Shown in pieces: positions 17,292 to 25,481 of a stretch of 64,000 nucleotides of DNA (position 1 is its first letter; each line of letters starts with the position of its first letter). Where the stretch lies: NCBI RefSeq assembly GCF_039680535.1, contig NZ_JBDKSS010000005.1:186001-250000 (forward strand), read 5' to 3'. The notes beneath the pieces are model-generated. The model saw nothing but the letters and a program-made list of their open reading frames with translations, ran no database searches and was not told the origin of the DNA. The translations under genes and the position numbers were made by a program. This DNA is from Parvibaculum sp039680535 (GTDB lineage: Bacteria > Pseudomonadota > Alphaproteobacteria > Parvibaculales > Parvibaculaceae).

Positions 17292-18353
17292 ATGGTTGCC
17301 GTCAAGGATCTCAACGATCGCTCGCGCGAGATATTGCGCCGTGTCGTGGAGAGCTATCTTGAAACCGGCGATCCGGTCGGCTCCCGCTTCCTGTCGCGCC
17401 ATCTCCCCATGTCGCTGTCGGCCGCCTCGATCCGCAATGTGATGTCGGATCTGGAGGCGCTGGGCCTGCTTTTCTCGCCGCATACGAGCGCGGGCCGCAT
17501 TCCGACCGAGGCGGGCCTGCGCATGTTCGTGGACGGGCTCCTCGAGATCGGCGACCTCTCGGAAGAGGAACGGCGCTCGATCGAGCGGCAGGTTTCGGGG
17601 CAGCACAAGAGCGTCGAGGACGTGCTCGACGAGGCCTCGAAAATGCTCTCCGGCCTCAGCCATGCGGCGGGCTTCGTGCTTGCGCCGAAATATGAAGCGG
17701 CGCTGAAGCACATCGAATTCGTGCCCATCGATCCGGGTAGGGCGCTTGTCGTCATCGTCACCGAGGGTGGCGAGGTGGAAAACCGCGTCATCGAAATTCC
17801 GATGGGCCTGCCGCCTTCGACGCTTGTCGAGGCGACGAATTATCTGAATGCGCGGCTGCGCGGAAAGACCTTCGAGGAAGCGAAGACCATTCTCGCCCGC
17901 GAGATGGAGACGCAGCGGGCGGAGCTCAACGAACTCACCTCCCGCGTCATCGCATCGGGCCTTGCGACCTGGTCGGGCTCGAAGGTCGCGCAGTCGGACG
18001 ATCCGCTGTCCAAGTCGCTGATCGTGCGCGGCCGTGCGCGGCTCCTCGAAGATGTCCATGCGATGGAGGATCTGGAACGGGTCCGGCTTCTTTTCGACGA
18101 GATCGAGAACAAGCGCGAGCTGGTGCAGCTTCTGGGCCTTGCCGAACAGGCGGACGGCGTGCGCATCTTCATCGGCTCGGAGAACAAGCTCTTTTCGCTG
18201 TCGGGCTCGTCGCTGATCATCAGCCCCTATATGGACCAGCAGCAGCGCGTGGTCGGCGTTCTGGGCGTGATCGGACCCAAGCGGCTCAATTACGCCCGCG
18301 TGATCCCGATGGTCGATTACACGGCCAAGCTCGTCGGGCGCCTCATCAACTGA
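17292..18353 (+). CDS. hrcA: Heat-inducible transcription repressor HrcA
   Basis: A 353-residue repressor that binds the CIRCE operator of chaperonin genes and is kept active by GroEL. The winged-helix N-terminus (VKDLNDRSREILRRVVESYLETGDPVGSRFLS, and SAASIRNVMSDLEALGLLFSPHTSAGRIPTE) is diagnostic; the rest forms the GAF-like and dimerisation domains. The frame is open far upstream, but the ATG at 17292 gives the family start and follows a promoter. No CIRCE element is seen upstream of hrcA or of dnaK here, so its targets are probably elsewhere (groESL). Confidence 0.97.
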   Translation: MVAVKDLNDRSREILRRVVESYLETGDPVGSRFLSRHLPMSLSAASIRNVMSDLEALGLLFSPHTSAGRIPTEAGLRMFVDGLLEIGDLSEEERRSIERQVSGQHKSVEDVLDEASKMLSGLSHAAGFVLAPKYEAALKHIEFVPIDPGRALVVIVTEGGEVENRVIEIPMGLPPSTLVEATNYLNARLRGKTFEEAKTILAREMETQRAELNELTSRVIASGLATWSGSKVAQSDDPLSKSLIVRGRARLLEDVHAMEDLERVRLLFDEIENKRELVQLLGLAEQADGVRIFIGSENKLFSLSGSSLIISPYMDQQQRVVGVLGVIGPKRLNYARVIPMVDYTAKLVGRLIN

Positions 18354-18446
18354 GGCAGGCCCCGATCGAGCAAAGTGGCAATTCGAAGCACACAGGTTGA
18401 CAGACGGGGCCCGAACGCGCACATGCGGGGCTCAAATCGAGTGGAT

Positions 18447-19067
18447 ATGACGATGAGCGATCAGAACAACGAAGACGAAGCGGCAGCCATGGGCGTCGCG
18501 CCGCAGCCGCTGCCCGACGCCGCCGAACAGCCCGCCGGCGAGGCTGAGCCCGATCCCTTTGTCGTATTGCAGGCGCTTCAGGCCGAAAATGCCGATCTGA
18601 AGGACAAGCTCCTTCGCGCCGTCGCCGAAGCCGAGAATGTCCGCCGCCGCGCCGAGCGCGACAGGCAGGACGCGGCCCGCTACGGCGCCGCCAATTTCGC
18701 CCGCGACATGGTGCAGGTGTCGGACAATCTGCGCCGCGCCATCGCCACGCTGAACCCGGAAGAGCGCGAAGCCGCCTCGGCGACGGTGAAGGCGCTGATC
18801 GAGGGCGTGGAGGTGACCGAGCGCCAGCTCCTCGCGACCTTCGAGCGCCACGGCATCAAGGAAATCACGCCCGCTCCCGGCGACCGTTTCGACGCCAATC
18901 TGCATGAAGCCATGTTCGAAGTGCCCGGCACCGGCCAGCCGGCGGGCACCGTCGTCCATGTCGTCGAGGCCGGTTACACGATCGGCGACCGGCTGCTTCG
19001 CGCCGCGCGCGTCGGCGTCGCCAAGGCGGATGAGGGCAACGGGGCCCATGTCGACACGAAGGTCTGA
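18447..19067 (+). CDS. grpE: Nucleotide exchange factor GrpE
   Basis: A 206-residue co-chaperone that releases ADP from DnaK. An acidic N-terminus precedes a long coiled helix (about 45-90) and the beta domain with GDRFDANLHEAMFEVPGTGQ and GYTIGDRLLRAARVGVAK. I chose the ATG at 18447; ATGs at 18423 and 18453 are also in frame. It lies 93 bases after hrcA, the standard alphaproteobacterial hrcA-grpE pair, while dnaK-dnaJ are 4.4 kb away. A TTGACA at 18393 may start a separate transcript, but no good -10 box follows. Confidence 0.96.
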   Translation: MTMSDQNNEDEAAAMGVAPQPLPDAAEQPAGEAEPDPFVVLQALQAENADLKDKLLRAVAEAENVRRRAERDRQDAARYGAANFARDMVQVSDNLRRAIATLNPEEREAASATVKALIEGVEVTERQLLATFERHGIKEITPAPGDRFDANLHEAMFEVPGTGQPAGTVVHVVEAGYTIGDRLLRAARVGVAKADEGNGAHVDTKV

Positions 19068-19082
19068 CGCCTTCGCGAGACC

Positions 19083-20669
19083 TCAGGTCGGGATCGCAAA
19101 CATGACGATCCCGGCCTTTTCGACATAGTCATCCCACAGGGTGAGAAGTTCGGCGAGGCGCGCGGGCTCTGCCTGCGCGCGGTCGTCGGTCTCGCCGGGA
19201 TCGGTGGCGACGTCATAGAGCTGCCAGTCGCCCGTGCCTTCGGGCGCGGGAATCCAGATCGCCTTCCAGTCGCCCTTGCGTATGCCGCGCCGGCCGAAGA
19301 ATTCCCAGCCGGTGACGGCGTCCTTCGGATGGACCTCCGGCGCCTTGCCTTCGAGCCAAGGCAGGAGAGAGCGGCCCATCGGCTCGACCACCTTTCGGCC
19401 CTTGTAGTCCGGCGCGGGATGCGTCGCACCCGCGAGATCGAGCAGCGTCGGCATCACATCCATCACGGTCGAGAAGGCATTGCCGATGGCGGGCGAAGGG
19501 AGAAGCTCCGGCCAATGGGCGAAGGCGACGACGCGGATGCCGCCTTCCGACGTATAGGTCTTGTAGAGGCGCGACGGCGCGGTGGCGGCCTGTGCCCAGC
19601 GGGGCCCATACCACACATAGGAATTCGGACGGCCGATATTGTCGAGGCTGTTGTCGTAATACTTGTCGATGAAATCCATGAGATAGGGGCCAAAGACCGG
19701 CACCGCCTCGATCAGCGCGCCTTCGGCGCCATTGTCCGACATGAAGAGAACGAGCGTGTTGTCGAGTTCACCCGTCGCCTTGAGATACTCGACGACGCGG
19801 CCGACATTCCAGTCGAGACGCTCGACCATGGCCGCGTAGACTTCCATGGCGCGGGCGGAGCGGGCGCGCTCCTCATCGTTCATCTCGTCCCAGGGCTTGT
19901 TCTTCGCGACGATCGGATGGGCCTTGATGTCCTTCGCGCAAAGGCCCAGCGCCTTCAGCCTTTCAAGACGCTCCTCGCGCAGCGCCTCGGGGCCCTTGTC
20001 GTATCGGCCCTTGTATTTCGCGATGAGATCGTCCGGCGCCTGGAGCGGCCAATGCGGCGCGGAGAAGGCGAGATAGGCGAAGAATGGCCGGTCGTCCTTC
20101 CGCTCGCCGAGATACTGAAGAAGCTTCGTCGTGAAGCCGTCCGAGGAATAGAAATCTTCCGGCAGATCGACGAAGCGGTCATCCTCCGTATAGAGAGTAT
20201 CCTGCTTCGGAAAACCGGTGCCGGCCTTGGGCGAGGAGGCGTAGTGGTTCGCCGCGCCCGGCAGGAGCGCGAAGGAGCGCTCGAAGCCTCGCGCATGGGG
20301 GCAGGTCTCGAGCGTGTCGCCGAGATGCCATTTGCCCGACATGAGGGTGAGATAGCCTGCGTCGCGGAGAAGCTGCGGCAGGGTGGCGACGCGGTCGTTG
20401 AGATAGCCCTCATAGCCCGGCTTGCCGCGCTGGGTCGGGTGGAGCACCTCGACATGAGTGCCGAGGCCCGCGATATGGGCATCGGTGCCAGTGAGCAGCA
20501 TCGCCCGGGTCGGCGCGCAGGCGGGCGCGGAATGGAAATTGGTGAGGCGAAGCCCCTTCAGCGCCAGCGCGTCGAGATTCGGCGTCGAAATCTCGCCGCC
20601 GAAAGCGCCGATGTCTGAAAACCCCATATCGTCGGCGACGATCACCAGAAAATTCGGTCGCTTGCCCAA
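19083..20669 (-). CDS. atsA: AtsA-type arylsulfatase
   Basis: A 528-residue sulfatase that hydrolyses sulfate esters. Calcium ligands D13 and D14 (VADDMG) and the formylglycine site Cys51 in CAPTRAMLLTG are visible; Cys51 is the same position as in Pseudomonas aeruginosa AtsA, which this protein resembles along its length. The motif keeps the C-x-P-x-R core needed for conversion by a formylglycine-generating enzyme, although the residue after Cys is Ala rather than Ser. There is no signal peptide, so it is probably cytosolic. It converges with grpE (15-base gap); no sulfate transporter or maturation enzyme is adjacent. Confidence 0.93.
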   Translation of the reverse strand: MGKRPNFLVIVADDMGFSDIGAFGGEISTPNLDALALKGLRLTNFHSAPACAPTRAMLLTGTDAHIAGLGTHVEVLHPTQRGKPGYEGYLNDRVATLPQLLRDAGYLTLMSGKWHLGDTLETCPHARGFERSFALLPGAANHYASSPKAGTGFPKQDTLYTEDDRFVDLPEDFYSSDGFTTKLLQYLGERKDDRPFFAYLAFSAPHWPLQAPDDLIAKYKGRYDKGPEALREERLERLKALGLCAKDIKAHPIVAKNKPWDEMNDEERARSARAMEVYAAMVERLDWNVGRVVEYLKATGELDNTLVLFMSDNGAEGALIEAVPVFGPYLMDFIDKYYDNSLDNIGRPNSYVWYGPRWAQAATAPSRLYKTYTSEGGIRVVAFAHWPELLPSPAIGNAFSTVMDVMPTLLDLAGATHPAPDYKGRKVVEPMGRSLLPWLEGKAPEVHPKDAVTGWEFFGRRGIRKGDWKAIWIPAPEGTGDWQLYDVATDPGETDDRAQAEPARLAELLTLWDDYVEKAGIVMFAIPT

Positions 20670-20862
20670 CTTGTCCCCGCTCCTTCGCGCGTTCCCATAT
20701 TCGCGGGTGAGCTTGCCGAAGGATGGGCGGAGACGAAAGAGAAAAATGGACCGTGGTATATTTTTGATGTTTCCGCGAATTGAGGCATGCTTGCAAAAGC
20801 CCTTGTACGGGAGGGGGCAAGAACGATTTTCAATAGCATTTGGTACGAGTCAGGGGAGTTTC

Positions 20863-21570
20863 ATGGCGAATCTGTGGGCGGCGGCAGCCTTCTTTCTGGT
20901 AATTCACATCGGCGTTTCGGGGACGCGGTTGCGCGATGCGATCGTCGGCGCGGTCGGCGAATGGCCCTATCTCGGCGCTTTCGCGCTCGCCTCTGTGGGC
21001 GGGCTCGTCTGGCTCATCATCGGCTACAATGAGGCCGTGATGGAGCCCGACCGGCTCTATTGGGTCGCGCCCGTGGGGCTCAAGCACATGGCCCCGCCGG
21101 TCATGCTGATCGCTTTCCTTTTCGCGGTGGTGGGCCTGACCACGCCGAACCCGACCGCCTTCCGCTCGGAACGCGTGCTCGACACCGAGGGCGACGACGC
21201 GCTGGGCATCGTCCACATCACGCGTCATCCGTTCCTCTGGGGCGTCATGATCTGGTCGACGCTTCACATCGCCATGAAGGGCGACAAGGCCTCGATCCTT
21301 TTCTTCGGAACCTTCCTGCTGGTCGCGGCGCTGGGCACGCTCTCCATCGACGAAAAGCGCCGCCGCAAGCTCGGCGCCAAGTGGACCGCCTTCGCCGCCC
21401 GCACCTCGAACCTGCCCTTTGCCGCAATCTTCTCGAAGCGGACGAAGTTCCGTTTCACGAGGCACGGCTGGTGGCGCATCCTCGCGAGCCTTATCGCCTT
21501 CGCGCTGATGCTCTACGCCCACCTCTGGCTGTTCGACGTTTCGCCGATCCCGGGCTGGAAGCCTTATTAA
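20863..21570 (+). CDS. NnrU-family membrane protein
   Basis: A 235-residue integral membrane protein of the NnrU family with about six hydrophobic segments. Conserved elements are GLKHMAPPVMLIAFLFAVVG, the HITRHPFLWGVMIWSTLH loop and a basic SIDEKRRRKLGAKW loop. NnrU was first linked to denitrification, but relatives (including carotenoid isomerase-like proteins) occur in non-denitrifiers; no denitrification gene is nearby. An AGGGGAG ribosome site fixes the ATG at 20863, though the frame is open further upstream. It is divergent from the sulfatase gene (193-base gap, no clear promoter seen). Confidence 0.85.
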   Translation: MANLWAAAAFFLVIHIGVSGTRLRDAIVGAVGEWPYLGAFALASVGGLVWLIIGYNEAVMEPDRLYWVAPVGLKHMAPPVMLIAFLFAVVGLTTPNPTAFRSERVLDTEGDDALGIVHITRHPFLWGVMIWSTLHIAMKGDKASILFFGTFLLVAALGTLSIDEKRRRKLGAKWTAFAARTSNLPFAAIFSKRTKFRFTRHGWWRILASLIAFALMLYAHLWLFDVSPIPGWKPY

Positions 21571-21595
21571 TCGGGGCCCGTTAATTGCCTAAAAT

Positions 21596-21632
21596 CCATC
21601 CGCCGTCAGACAAAAGGTCCGACGGCGGATGG
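21596..21632. terminator. 12-bp inverted repeat downstream of nnrU
   Basis: CCATCCGCCGTC (21596-21607) and GACGGCGGATGG (21621-21632) pair perfectly around a 13-base loop, 26 bases after the nnrU stop codon. The plus-strand side has no T-tract (TTATGG follows); the minus side continues ATTTTA. It is probably a terminator or mRNA 3'-end stabiliser for nnrU. Confidence 0.5.
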
Positions 21633-21895
21633 TTATGGATTCGCATGATAAGTATTCGGTGAAGTCCGATCCAAGACTGGACCCCGTATGGTTGGGAGCA
21701 GCGTCGAACGTCCCCCAACTCCTACGTTTTCGGGGCTAACTAAAGTGGAATGAAACCTATCCACATAGTTTAGCACTCCACCGGGGCGCTGATTCACCCA
21801 AGCCAAATCATTGATAAAGCTTGTCTTTCGGTCACGACGCTCAGACCGACCACGTGATGTTAACCACTTTTTTGTCGTCACTCCGACACAAGTCA

Positions 21896-21923
21896 TTGAT
21901 GAGAATCAAAGCTCAGCTACTAT
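21896..21923 (+). promoter_or_regulatory. Promoter-like sequence for the tRNA unit
   Basis: TTGATG (21896-21901), a 16-base spacer and TACTAT (21918-21923) lie about 66 bases upstream of the tRNA. The predicted start near 21930 gives a short 5' leader containing the 21957-21980 hairpin. Confidence 0.5.
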
Positions 21924-21951
21924 GTCTGGGTGCGTCGGTACATGGCGCAAC

Positions 21952-21980
21952 TAAAAAGGCCCCGCTTAAGGGCGGGGCCT
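21952..21980 (-). terminator. Hairpin with minus-strand T-tract
   Basis: AGGCCCCGC (21957-21965) and GCGGGGCCT (21972-21980) pair perfectly around TTAAGG. On the minus strand the stem is followed by TTTT, so it can act as a leftward terminator. On the plus strand it would be a hairpin in the tRNA precursor ending nine bases before the mature 5' end. Confidence 0.55.
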
Positions 21981-21989
21981 AAATAGGTC

Positions 21990-22080
21990 GGACCGGTAGC
22001 TGAACTGGAAGCCTGCCACGGCGCACAGCACCCGATTTGTAATCGGGGGAATGTGGGTTCGAGTCCCACCCGGTTCGCCA
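21990..22080 (+). tRNA. tRNA-Thr(UGU)-like gene with a 15-nt D-loop insertion
   Basis: The acceptor stem GGACCGG pairs with CCGGTTC (22070-22076; one G-U pair), followed by discriminator G and encoded CCA (22078-22080). U8, the D-stem GCTG/CAGC, and an anticodon stem CCCGA/TCGGG with loop TTTGTAA (anticodon TGT at 22038-22040) are present. The variable loop is five bases, and the T-arm GTGGG-TTCGAGT-CCCAC is canonical. The D-loop is 23 bases instead of about 8. Removing GCCTGCCACGGCGCA (22011-22025) leaves a perfect 76-base tRNA. The insert can form a GCC/GGC mini-stem. The 2-71 pair is G-U rather than the C-G of E. coli tRNA-Thr, so charging by ThrRS is uncertain. It has its own promoter and terminator. 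Confidence 0.75.
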
Positions 22081-22084
22081 CTAA

Positions 22085-22140
22085 CAGATCGGCTGTCCAC
22101 AAGTCGATCTGCCTCTCGAGCGGCCCCTTCCAAAAGGGCC
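22085..22140 (+). other. Two hairpins between the tRNA and its terminator
   Basis: CAGATCG (22085-22091) pairs with CGATCTG (22105-22111), and GGCCC (22122-22126) pairs with GGGCC (22136-22140). They lie in the trailer of the tRNA transcript. They may be 3'-processing signals or parts of a larger structured RNA. Confidence 0.4.
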
Positions 22141-22159
22141 ATTCAACCTAATCAACCTT

Positions 22160-22192
22160 GGGCGGCTCCGAAAGGGGTCGCCCTTTCTTTTT
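22160..22192 (+). terminator. Rho-independent terminator of the tRNA unit
   Basis: GGGCGGCTCC and GGGGTCGCCC form a 10-bp stem (two G-U pairs) with a GAAA tetraloop, followed by TTTCTTTTT. This is a strong plus-strand terminator 80 bases after the tRNA. Confidence 0.85.
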
Positions 22193-22232
22193 GAACGTAT
22201 ATATATTGCGCCACCCGAAAGATTTCCGTCAA

Positions 22233-22268
22233 TAGCTAGTGAATAGCTAATTAGCTATAAATCAGCTA
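22233..22268. promoter_or_regulatory. Four AGCT-centred repeats upstream of a small gene
   Basis: TAGCTA occurs at 22233-22238, 22244-22249 and 22252-22257, and CAGCTA at 22263-22268. TAGCTA is itself palindromic. The start-to-start spacings are 11, 8 and 11 bases. The array ends 28 bases before the ATG of the 75-residue protein. Tandem short sites at this spacing are typical operators of ribbon-helix-helix repressors, so autoregulation is a reasonable inference. Confidence 0.55.
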
Positions 22269-22271
22269 AAT

Positions 22272-22289
22272 TTCCTCTCGGACGAGGAA
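22272..22289 (+). promoter_or_regulatory. Inverted repeat covering a ribosome binding site
   Basis: TTCCTC (22272-22277) and GAGGAA (22284-22289) flank TCGGAC. The right arm is the ribosome binding site of the small gene (GAGGAAG, six bases before the ATG). Folding would hide it from ribosomes. Confidence 0.5.
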
Positions 22290-22295
22290 GTTCAC

Positions 22296-22523
22296 ATGGC
22301 GGACGAACGCAAAGCACCGGCAATCAACCTCAATCTATCGCGCCAGACAGTGCGCTATTTGCACACGTTAAAGCGTAGCGGCTTGCACGGTAACAAGATC
22401 GGCGTAGTCGCCCGAACTCTAGTTCAAGATCAGATCAAGTCGCTCATCCAACAGGGGGTACTCCGTATGGAGTTCGACCCCGGCGATGACGGCGACGACG
22501 ATGACGACGGCACGCCTGCTTAG
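22296..22523 (+). CDS. Small ribbon-helix-helix-like protein
   Basis: A 75-residue protein, not recognised by name. The pattern fits a ribbon-helix-helix DNA-binding fold: a strand with alternating hydrophobics (PAINLNLS, about 9-16), a helix with basic residues (about 17-31), a GNK turn and a second helix (about 35-55). It ends in an Asp-rich tail (GDDGDDDDDG). A GAGGAAG ribosome site and AGCT repeats precede it, supporting a real gene. Its base composition is lower in GC than the flanking housekeeping genes. It could be an autorepressor or the orphan antitoxin-like part of a lost module; no toxin is adjacent. Confidence 0.6.
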   Translation: MADERKAPAINLNLSRQTVRYLHTLKRSGLHGNKIGVVARTLVQDQIKSLIQQGVLRMEFDPGDDGDDDDDGTPA

Positions 22524-22534
22524 GCAGGACGCGG

Positions 22535-23173
22535 CTATGCGACTGGTTTACTCACCCGCCTCAGCGTCAAGTTCAGCCTCCCTCCGCCTTCCACCAGTTG
22601 TGACGAGCCGGGGATGATCCGGTCGACGCCGTGGAAGCGCATTCTGGAGGGGCCACCCAAGATCAACACGTCGCCGCTCGACAGGCGGAAGCTTTTCGAC
22701 TTGTCGCGGCGCTCGTAGCCGCCGACGCGGAAGACGCAAGTGTCGCCCAGAGAGACCGAGAGGACGGGGGCGTCCAGTGCCGCTTCGTCGCGGTCCTGAT
22801 GGAGGCCCATCTTCGCCTTCTCGCCCCGATAGATATTGACGAGGCAGGCCTCGGGCGGGGCGGGGTAATGGCCAAGCTCCGTCCAGAGGTCGAGAAGGAT
22901 CTCAGGGATCGGGGGCCAGGGCTCGCCGGTTTCGGGGTGGCGGGGCTCGTAGCGATAGCCCCTCTCGTCGGAGAACCAGCCGAGCGGGCCGAAATTGGTC
23001 TGGGTGATCGACCAGGGCTGGCCGGTGCGCGGCATGCGGGGGCGATAGGGCGGGGCGGCCTTCGCGCCCTCGCGCAGCGCCTCGATCAGGGCGCGCTGCT
23101 CCGCCGGGCCGAGCAGCCCCGGATAGAGGGCGAGGCCCTCGAAACCCGTTTCGACCGGCGTCGGCTTCGCCAA
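22535..23173 (-). CDS. alkB: AlkB-type 2OG-Fe(II) DNA repair dioxygenase
   Basis: A 212-residue iron- and 2-oxoglutarate-dependent dioxygenase that removes methyl groups from 1-methyladenine and 3-methylcytosine in DNA. The iron ligands are the HxD of LHQDRDE and the distal His of RFHGVDRI; the 2-oxoglutarate arginines are in RLNLTLRRV. YRGEKAKMGLHQD and GDVLILGGPSRM match AlkB closely. No ATG fits: the frame runs open to 23671, over dnaK. I chose the TTG at 23171-23173, which has AAAGGG eight bases upstream and gives AlkB length; a GTG at 23236 is possible. It is divergent from dnaK and convergent with the small RHH-like gene. Confidence 0.88.
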   Translation of the reverse strand: MAKPTPVETGFEGLALYPGLLGPAEQRALIEALREGAKAAPPYRPRMPRTGQPWSITQTNFGPLGWFSDERGYRYEPRHPETGEPWPPIPEILLDLWTELGHYPAPPEACLVNIYRGEKAKMGLHQDRDEAALDAPVLSVSLGDTCVFRVGGYERRDKSKSFRLSSGDVLILGGPSRMRFHGVDRIIPGSSQLVEGGGRLNLTLRRVSKPVA

Positions 23174-23272
23174 ATCAGTCGCCCTTTCGGTTAACGCCTG
23201 CGCGGCCCGGCGAAGGGCGATGCAGAACAATCCCACAAATCGAATCCCTGTGGCCCAAATGCCGCATCCCCG

Positions 23273-23301
23273 CTTGCGGGGCCCACAAGCGAAACCTATA
23301 T
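23273..23301 (+). promoter_or_regulatory. RpoH (sigma-32)-type promoter of dnaK
   Basis: CTTG (23273-23276), an 18-base spacer and CCTATAT (23295-23301) match the alphaproteobacterial heat-shock promoter pattern. It lies about 160 bases upstream of the dnaK ATG. The -35 region sits in a CCCCGC-TT-GCGGGG hairpin. No CIRCE element is present. Confidence 0.6.
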
Positions 23302-23462
23302 ACAGCCCAGTCATTCCACCCCCCAAGCCATTCGGGGGACCCCTTAGGGGGCCGGAGCCGGACTCGCCGAAGGCGCAGCTTGCGCAAGTCGTGCGGGAAT
23401 GGCATTGGGCGCCGTCCAGACGGGCTCGCCCGGCCTGCCGCAAAATAAAGAGGACCTTTGAG

Positions 23463-25376
<1,914 letters not shown>

Positions 25377-25427
25377 TCCGAACCCGCCGGGCTTGCCCCA
25401 TGTCGTTCACCCCTAACACGCATGAGA

Positions 25428-25459
25428 ACGCCCCGGTGAGTTTCGGCTCGCCGGGGCGT
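25428..25459 (+). other. Strong intercistronic hairpin between dnaK and dnaJ
   Basis: ACGCCCCGG and CCGGGGCGT pair perfectly (9 bp), with an inner GAG/CTC extension. No T-tract follows, so it is more likely an mRNA processing or stability element than a terminator. It could explain higher DnaK than DnaJ levels from one transcript. Confidence 0.55.
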
Positions 25460-25481
25460 CGCTCTGTGAGACCTTAATTCC

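Larger units (their letters stand above)
21571..21989. other. Gene-poor structured region between nnrU and the tRNA
   Basis: This 419-base stretch holds no gene I can support. It appears less GC-rich than the flanks. It contains a strong hairpin after nnrU, a promoter-like sequence at 21896-21923 and a second hairpin at 21957-21980. An 87-residue open frame on the minus strand (21633-21896) has no ribosome site and no recognisable similarity. Confidence 0.5.

Noticed and set aside
21633..21896. An 87-codon minus-strand frame in the gene-poor island
   Set aside because: No ribosome site, no recognised motif, and it overlaps the promoter-like region of the tRNA unit. It may be real, but I cannot support it.
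21920..22102. A 60-codon minus-strand frame across the tRNA
   Set aside because: Its sequence (NRVGLEPTFPRLQIG) is the usual antisense translation of a tRNA gene.
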